NCBI RefSeq assembly: GCF_964275005.1 | Contig: NC_092695.1 | Location: 9,320,197-9,384,196, forward strand | DNA: 64,000 nt | Direction: 5' to 3' | From: Diadema setosum | Taxonomy: Eukaryota > Echinodermata > Echinoidea > Diadematoida > Diadematidae | In this document: positions 62,001 through 64,000 of the stretch, piece by piece | How positions within the stretch are numbered: the stretch's first letter is position 1 | How the letters are laid out: every line of letters begins with the position of its first letter | Program-made: the position numbers and the translations under genes | Notes under the pieces: generated by a model | What the model saw: only the letters and a program-made list of their open reading frames with translations | Told to the model about the DNA's origin: nothing | The model's database searches: none

Positions 62001-62612
62001 TTCAAGGTCAAATGACCCGATACAACTCTTATCTGAAATGCCATTCAAGAGACAAAGTTTTGCACTCAGTTTTACTTCAGCCACTACACCGACAGCTCAG
62101 GTGGGGTAAAAAAAAAAAAAAAAAATTCTACATGCTCGTTTGGCAGGACAAGTGTGGACATTTATCTACAGCCTCAGAATAACATCAATTTTCAGCAGGT
62201 GTCCAGGAGGCCAGTAGAATTCAAGTGAGCGCTGCGATGCGGTTTATACAGGATACTCTTGCATGACAGCAAAGGTTTGATTATGCAGTCATATTCTGTT
62301 AAAGTAAAATCGCTACTATGAATTGACTTTATCGAGTTTCTCGATGAAGAGAGACAATGAATAATTTCCACATTTTTAAAGTGGCATTTACTCTGAGTGC
62401 AACAACTCCATCTCTGATGGACAATGTGGTAAACTTATGCAGCGACGGGCGGTTGTTGGAAAAATGAAAAGCCATACCTTCGCCTCCTTGAGCTTTTCGA
62501 ACCTCGGCTTGATGAAGTAGAGAATGCCCTGGCCCGCCCCTTCCAGAGTGGCCCCGCGGATGAGAAGGATGAAGAGGACGAGGAAGGGGAAAGTGGCTGT
62601 GAAGTACACGAC
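26295..62612 (-). CDS. SLC6-family Na+/Cl- coupled transporter, 3' half (TM5 to C-terminus)
   Basis: Joined exons: 62612-62478, 38086-37983, 36868-36744, 36298-36186, 30405-30265, 29603-29504, 28610-28507, 27581-27411, 26426-26295. All phases agree, giving 374 residues of TM5-TM12 plus tail; TM1-TM4 lie past 64000. SLC6 signatures: [26 protein letters not shown] and the LGLDS sodium-site motif in TM8. The AGWGG turn in TM6 and the ERLR...WGPALPENR tail look most like the glycine/neutral amino acid branch (GlyT, SLC6A14), but substrate cannot be assigned. Chloride-site residues seen in TM6 (Gln, Ser of NQVFLS) and TM7 (Ser of GSFTS) are kept. The TM7 Asn of the Na1 site is replaced by Gly. The intron between the first two exons is about 24.4 kb. 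Confidence 0.92.
27411..27581 (-). CDS. SLC6 exon: TM12
   Basis: It encodes [53 protein letters not shown] and [16 protein letters not shown] is the conserved pre-TM12 motif. The exon ends at donor gtgaga (27410-27409). Without splicing the frame runs on for 33 residues to a stop at 27309-27311, giving an alternative tail starting VRPLEWPTG that is unlike any SLC6 tail I know. Confidence 0.92.
27682..27884. mobile_element. MITE, CTGTAAAACCAG ends
   Basis: 203 bp with ends CTGTAAAACCAGACATTTTG and AATATTTCTGGTTTTACAG, flanked by CA and TA (a TA duplication with one change). The interior carries paired ATGAAATTTTC motifs. It lies in the intron between the TM11 and TM12 exons of the transporter. 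Confidence 0.75.
28507..28610 (-). CDS. SLC6 exon: intracellular loop 5 and TM11
   Basis: It encodes (G)[17 protein letters not shown] then [17 protein letters not shown]. It aligns with RFCEDIEMMIG and WKxCWxFVTP of other SLC6 members. The Trp-rich start of TM11 is unusual. Phase 1 in, phase 0 out. Confidence 0.92.
29504..29603 (-). CDS. SLC6 exon: TM10
   Basis: It encodes [16 protein letters not shown], then [17 protein letters not shown], the canonical G-G-x-Y-V-F-x-L-(F/L)-x-x-Y-(S/A)-A motif of TM10. Donor gtaagt, phase 1. Confidence 0.94.
30265..30405 (-). CDS. SLC6 exon: end of TM8 and TM9
   Basis: It encodes [20 protein letters not shown], then [19 protein letters not shown] and LPLTTQ, in 47 codons, phase 0 at both ends (acceptor cgtttcag). 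ITALVDE is the intracellular SLC6 signature between TM8 and TM9. Confidence 0.94.
30709..30917. mobile_element. TA-flanked MITE, CTGTAAAAGTGG family, copy A
   Basis: 209 bp. Ends CTGTAAAAGTGGAAATTTTC and its complement, with TA on both sides. The interior is full of TTTTCGCG. It is nearly identical, and equal in length, to 50562-50770. TA targeting and non-coding content suggest a Tc1/mariner-type non-autonomous element. Confidence 0.9.
30964..30993. repeat. (GT)n microsatellite
   Basis: Uninterrupted GT dinucleotide run just downstream of the 209-bp MITE. Confidence 0.9.
31445..32035. repeat. Dispersed ~550-bp repeat, copy 1
   Basis: Shares long blocks with 36965-37525: TCTTTATGATGGTAA, ATATCAGTTTTAT, TTTCACAACATACAGCT and CAGCCAGTTGGAACT-like. 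Divergence is considerable. No coding frame. It may be an old non-autonomous element. Confidence 0.7.
33847..34080 (+). mobile_element. tRNA-derived SINE
   Basis: The head reads GTGGTGAGTTGGCTCAGCC (A box), then GGGTTCGAACTC (B box) near 33901, the spacing of a tRNA-like RNA polymerase III promoter. A non-tRNA body and a short TTCATTCATTCA tail follow. It does not fold as a functional tRNA by eye. It lies in the intron between the TM8 and TM9 exons. Confidence 0.75.
34524..34734. mobile_element. TA-flanked MITE, CTGTACGAGCTG ends
   Basis: 211 bp with ends CTGTACGAGCTGAAATTTTC and GAAAATTTCAGCTCGTACAG, TA on both sides, interior TTTTCGCG repeats. It is a relative of the 209-bp CTGTAAAAGTGG family with different TIRs. 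Confidence 0.85.
35566..35700 (+). mobile_element. Probable tRNA-derived SINE fragment
   Basis: TTGGCTCAGTGGACTAGTGG resembles an A box, and GGTTTGAGCTCAACC about 40 bases on resembles a B box. The body is short. Confidence 0.5.
35851..36093 (+). mobile_element. CAAGAGACCC element, short copy
   Basis: Starts CAAGAGACCCGGGGGTCTC and ends GAGCCTTTGGCTTTGGTGAG then CTAAAAA. It is a 243-bp internally deleted version of the elements at 48704-49210 and 57922-59246. It lies 93 bp downstream of the TM8 exon in transcript direction. Confidence 0.75.
36186..36298 (-). CDS. SLC6 exon: extracellular loop 4 and TM8
   Basis: It encodes (G)[17 protein letters not shown] then [25 protein letters not shown] in TM8 holds the Asp/Ser pair of the second sodium site. 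Donor gtgagg, phase 0. Confidence 0.94.
36744..36868 (-). CDS. SLC6 exon: TM7
   Basis: It encodes (R)[17 protein letters not shown] then [19 protein letters not shown]. In GAT-1 the same stretch reads RDAIIVCCINSCTSMFAGF. The Asn that coordinates Na1 (GAT-1 Asn327) aligns with Gly here, while the chloride-site Ser331 is kept. Phase 2 in, phase 1 out. Confidence 0.92.
36965..37525. repeat. Dispersed ~550-bp repeat, copy 2
   Basis: Diverged copy of 31445-32035, same orientation, about 40 bp upstream of a TTAA foldback element. It lies in the intron between the TM6 and TM7 exons. Confidence 0.7.
37568..37950. mobile_element. TTAA-flanked foldback element, copy 1
   Basis: 383 bp between TTAA at 37564-37567 and TTAA at 37951-37954. 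Ends AGGGTGTGTACAGTTCTGG and ACTACTGTACAGTCCCT are inverted, and the interior GGTTTTGAAATGG...ATATC / GATATCTCAGCCATTT is also inverted. Copies lie at 43788-44173 and 46575-46958. TTAA targeting is piggyBac-like. Confidence 0.85.
37983..38086 (-). CDS. SLC6 exon: TM6
   Basis: It encodes [19 protein letters not shown] then [15 protein letters not shown]. The unwound TM6 segment SYGAGWGG contacts substrate in SLC6 proteins. Gln and Ser in NQVFLS are the chloride ligands (GAT-1 Gln291 and Ser295). The donor is gtgacc, phase 2, with the split Arg completed in the next exon. Confidence 0.93.
38621..39173. mobile_element. Probable TTAA-flanked foldback element
   Basis: TTAA then AGGGCAAGTCCAAC at the left, and GACATTCCCT then TTAA at the right. 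Inner sequences GGCAAACTGGCAACTC and AGAGTTGCCAACTTG are inverted. Arms are diverged. Confidence 0.55.
40985..41670. repeat. Minisatellite, ~24-25 bp GGTTGACTAACCCT unit
   Basis: About 28 degenerate copies of a unit like GGGTTGACTAACCCTCGCAT, with a C tract of about 20 bases (41151-41171). Because the unit is close to a multiple of three, repetitive open frames appear on both strands. They are not genes. Confidence 0.9.
43205..43345. repeat. Dispersed repeat matching 10860-10990 inverted
   Basis: Contains GTTTTAACAGACC, CAACATCCGGAGGACAAAAT and GCAGGAGAGAGCAAGAGG, the reverse complement of motifs in the repeat within the cholinesterase-like gene. Confidence 0.65.
43788..44173. mobile_element. 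TTAA foldback element, copy 2
   Basis: 386 bp, close copy of 37568-37950 in the same orientation. Left TTAA is intact (43784-43787); the right site reads TCAA, so one flank has mutated. Confidence 0.85.
44370..44755. repeat. Probable foldback repeat
   Basis: AAGCTGCAGTCACACTAGC and TTCAAGAACA at the left are mirrored, with mismatches, by CCAGGGTGACTACGGCT and GAACTTCAAC at the right. No coding frame is convincing. Confidence 0.4.
46575..46958. mobile_element. TTAA foldback element, diverged copy 3
   Basis: Shares GAGGATTGGGCTTTTGAC, TTGGTTTTGAAATGGC, ATATCTCAGCCATTTC and ATTTTCATCAAATAAAC with copies 1 and 2, but its terminal AGGG ends have decayed. Confidence 0.7.
47218..47576. mobile_element. 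TA-flanked 359-bp perfect-architecture foldback
   Basis: TA then TGGTGGCCTTGAAGTACAC at the left, and GTGCGCTTCAGGG-type complement then TA at the right. Nearly the whole element is two arms meeting at TGTGGTCACGACCACA (47399-47414). Inside each arm GGGACGCGAATTTCGTGAC-like units repeat about every 20-24 bp. Non-coding. Confidence 0.88.
47856..48314. mobile_element. TTAA-flanked MITE
   Basis: TTAA (47852-47855) then AGGAGACCTCCGGATGATTT; AAATCGTCTGGAATGTCCCT then TTAA (48315-48318). TIR about 21 bp with mismatches. Non-coding, 459 bp. Confidence 0.8.
48704..49210 (+). mobile_element. CAAGAGACCC element, medium copy
   Basis: Starts CAAGAGACCCACAGGGTCT and GCTCACCTGAGTATCG. Body GGGGCATGGTGCCCATTT and AGGGATGCTACCTGCCAAG. 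The 3' end is ACGACGGACGACGGACG, then a hairpin AGCTCACTTGAGCC/GGCTCAGGTGAGCT, then CTAAAAA. The 5' CTCACCTGAG is complementary to the 3' hairpin arm. Confidence 0.8.
49210..49270. repeat. (GAAA)n microsatellite
   Basis: Tetranucleotide run directly after the A-rich end of the CAAGAGACCC element, as if grown from its tail. Confidence 0.9.
50562..50770. mobile_element. TA-flanked MITE, CTGTAAAAGTGG family, copy B
   Basis: 209 bp, only a handful of substitutions from 30709-30917, TA on both sides. The close match implies fairly recent movement or gene conversion within one locus. Confidence 0.9.
54693..54993. mobile_element. Foldback/MITE-like element, copy 2
   Basis: GGCCTGAATTCACAAAGGTG at the left, CACCTTCGTGAATTCGGGCC at the right, interior palindromic ATTTCGTnnATGAAAT units. 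Related to 3761-4093. Confidence 0.8.
57922..59246 (+). mobile_element. CAAGAGACCC element, internally amplified copy
   Basis: Same ends as 48704-49210 but 1.3 kb long, because the GCATGGTGCCCATTT...GATGAAAATGTACAAT body module is repeated about five times (near 58040, 58230, 58575, 58725, 59050) with C/G tracts at the joints. Non-coding. Confidence 0.8.
60178..60693. mobile_element. TTAA-flanked element, CTCTTTATGTGCCA ends
   Basis: 516 bp between TTAA at 60174-60177 and 60694-60697. Ends CTCTTTATGTGCCATGG and its complement ACGTGGCACATAAAGAG. TTAA target and YTCTTTnTGTGCCA-type ends are typical of non-autonomous piggyBac elements. No transposase remains. Confidence 0.82.
60867..61347. mobile_element. 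TA-flanked element, GCCTTTTGCCAAGGCC ends, copy 1
   Basis: 481 bp. TA then GCCTTTTGCCAAGGCC at the left; GGCCTTGACAAAAGGC then TA at the right. A shared second copy lies at 62737-63154. No coding frame. Confidence 0.85.
62478..62612 (-). CDS. SLC6 exon: TM5
   Basis: It encodes [20 protein letters not shown], then [19 protein letters not shown] and KLKEAK, exactly 45 codons, phase 0 at both ends (acceptor tcacccag, donor gtatgg). YFTATFP and RG-x-TL-x-GA-x-x-GI-x-YF are near-universal SLC6 TM5/extracellular-loop motifs. Confidence 0.95.
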
Positions 62613-62736
62613 CTGGGTGATGGAGACAAAGGAGAGTCACATACATGTACATGTATGTACAAATATCGAGCCTGGTTCACACTGGGCATGCACAAGTTGA
62701 AGGAGATTTGGAAGTTTGCTAACTTTACTGACAGTA

Positions 62737-63154
62737 GCCTTTTGCCAAGGCCCTCCGCTGTATGGTGGCAAGCGAATGGGAGTGAACCAAATGAGCCTAG
62801 CTGAGTGCGATGGTGGCAGGGCCTTTTGAGATCTGCTTCGCATTCTTATACGTTGTCCTTTTGAATTTACCGTTTTACCTATTTTTGCTACCCAATCTAC
62901 GTGTCTGTCTGCCCAAACCCAATTTGCATAGATATGATGAATGCATGCGAACATGCTGGACAATGCCAAGACAAAGGATGTGGGCAGTGCGCAATTCCAT
63001 CATAATGACTGACCGTAACCTATTAATATGATTATTCAGTAGAGTTCCTGAGGACATGAATAATAATGTGTGAAGCAGATCTCAAAAAGCCAGCTGAGCT
63101 CGCTTCGCTCGCCCATTATAGCCATCATACAGCAAAAGGGCTTTGTCAAAAGGC
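62737..63154. mobile_element. TA-flanked element, GCCTTTTG ends, copy 2
   Basis: 418 bp, same ends and body as 60867-61347 with internal deletions (for example around 62810-62900). It lies 125 bp upstream of the TM5 exon in transcript direction. The right end contains GCTCGCTTCGCTCGCC. Confidence 0.85.
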
Positions 63155-64000
63155 TATACTGATGGTAGAGACTCCCAAAGGATTTCAATTTCAAGTTAGG
63201 GTCAATGCAAACCCGCTTTGTTTAGCAGTCGACTTACTTTGCATTATCAGAAAGTTTGTAAGCCATGCAAGGAGACTAGTGGTTTTACTACTTTCTTTTT
63301 TTTTTTTACATGTCACAAATCATCAACTTTTTTCATAACAGTTCCTGAAACAATGTCCTTTACAAATACTGACATAAAAACTTCTTGATTCTATCTTGAT
63401 TCAACACTCACTCTTCTGTCTTTCAGTCATTAACATTATTGATTTTTATTTTTTCACCAACACACCACGCAACTTATTTAGTACAGCCCTACCTGTTTAC
63501 TACTTCATTTTACATGCATGTATAAGGATCCAATCTGTGGACTTAATAGTAACAAGGTATTCCATACATATGTGCCTCGATGTTATTTCAATACTTTCAA
63601 TCCAGTTGCATTAAGTAGTACATTGTAATTCTTGCCATAAGCCTGGCGCAAACTTTCTTTCTGGTTGCTAAGAACAAGCTTTGTCATAAGGTATGCACAA
63701 GATATTGATATGCTAATAAACCTGTCTTGCTTTACCTGTTTTGTTGTCACTAAAATTTTATGAATACTCTAGCATCATGCAGTTGAAATTGGACCATCTG
63801 CTGCAAATCTCAACACAACTTTCACTCAATACTCGGTTAAAAAAGGAAATACATGTAGTGTTGCCCAGCGAATGAAAGAAGCCATGCCCTTTTCTTCCTG
63901 ATAATCAGATTTTTCTCCCGTTTTGTTCCACGTGACTAGCGCTACTCCCCACGTTCACATTAGTCTCCGCATCATGGGGAAAGTCCAATACAGCAGGATT
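63155..64000. other. Intron of the SLC6 gene, no exon seen
   Basis: The remaining intron upstream of the TM5 exon. I looked for the TM4 or TM3 exon on the minus strand and found none. The 5' half of the gene continues beyond the window. Confidence 0.5.

Larger units (their letters stand above)
38087..62477 (-). other. Giant 24.4-kb intron of the SLC6 gene
   Basis: It separates TM5 from TM6 coding sequence, and the protein is continuous across it (EAK then VWLSAAN). It contains the mobile elements and minisatellite listed separately, plus simple repeats: TCTC/TTTC at 39795-39837, A/C-rich runs at 46202-46265, GAAA at 49210-49270, GA at 50036-50073, CAAA at 51030-51065, and G tracts near 54440 and 56230. 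I see no convincing internal gene. Confidence 0.75.

Overview
This is eukaryotic (metazoan) nuclear DNA: AT-rich, intron-dense, microsatellite-rich and packed with short terminal-inverted-repeat (TIR) elements. The genes and the repeat style (CTGTAAAAGTGG foldbacks rich in TTTTCGCG, CAAGAGACCC elements, GGGCCYGTTGCATAAAA foldbacks) suggest a marine invertebrate deuterostome, most likely an echinoderm. The species call is inference. No prokaryotic, viral or CRISPR feature is seen.

Three protein-coding loci can be supported. (1) 229-369, plus strand: the last exon of a gene ending in an F5/8 type C (discoidin) domain. (2) 15551-4871, minus strand: a complete ten-exon cholinesterase-family gene (about 606 aa) that I reconstructed exon by exon. 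It has the Ser/Glu/His triad and, on a last exon without its own start codon, a T-type tryptophan amphiphilic tetramerization peptide like that of vertebrate synaptic acetylcholinesterase. (3) 62612-26295, minus strand: the 3' half (TM5-TM12 plus cytoplasmic tail, nine exons, 374 aa) of an SLC6 sodium/chloride-coupled transporter, closest by eye to the glycine/neutral amino acid branch. Its TM1-TM4 exons lie beyond base 64000. The intron between its TM5 and TM6 exons is about 24.4 kb. In both complete 3' ends the last exon follows a GT donor that precedes an in-frame stop, so retained introns would give alternative C-termini.

Layout: 1-0.4 kb discoidin exon; 0.4-4.8 kb convergent 3' flanks with a foldback element; 4.9-15.6 kb cholinesterase-like gene; 15.6-18.2 kb its upstream region, including a 2-kb TIR-flanked element with about twelve 151-164 bp tandem units in a higher-order pattern, several carrying perfect DR1 nuclear-receptor half-site pairs; 18.2-26.3 kb repeat-poor 3' flank of the transporter with an (AAT)n tract; 26.3-38.1 kb transporter exons TM6 to tail; 38.1-62.5 kb the giant intron filled with TIR/foldback elements, a minisatellite and CAAGAGACCC elements; 62.5-64 kb the TM5 exon and a further TIR element.

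The genes are not an operon. A cholinesterase-like enzyme beside a transmitter-type transporter is suggestive of neural function but may be coincidental. The points most worth checking are the T-peptide on an enzyme that has lost the choline-binding tryptophan loop, the DR1-bearing satellite just upstream of it, and the altered Na1-site residue in the transporter.
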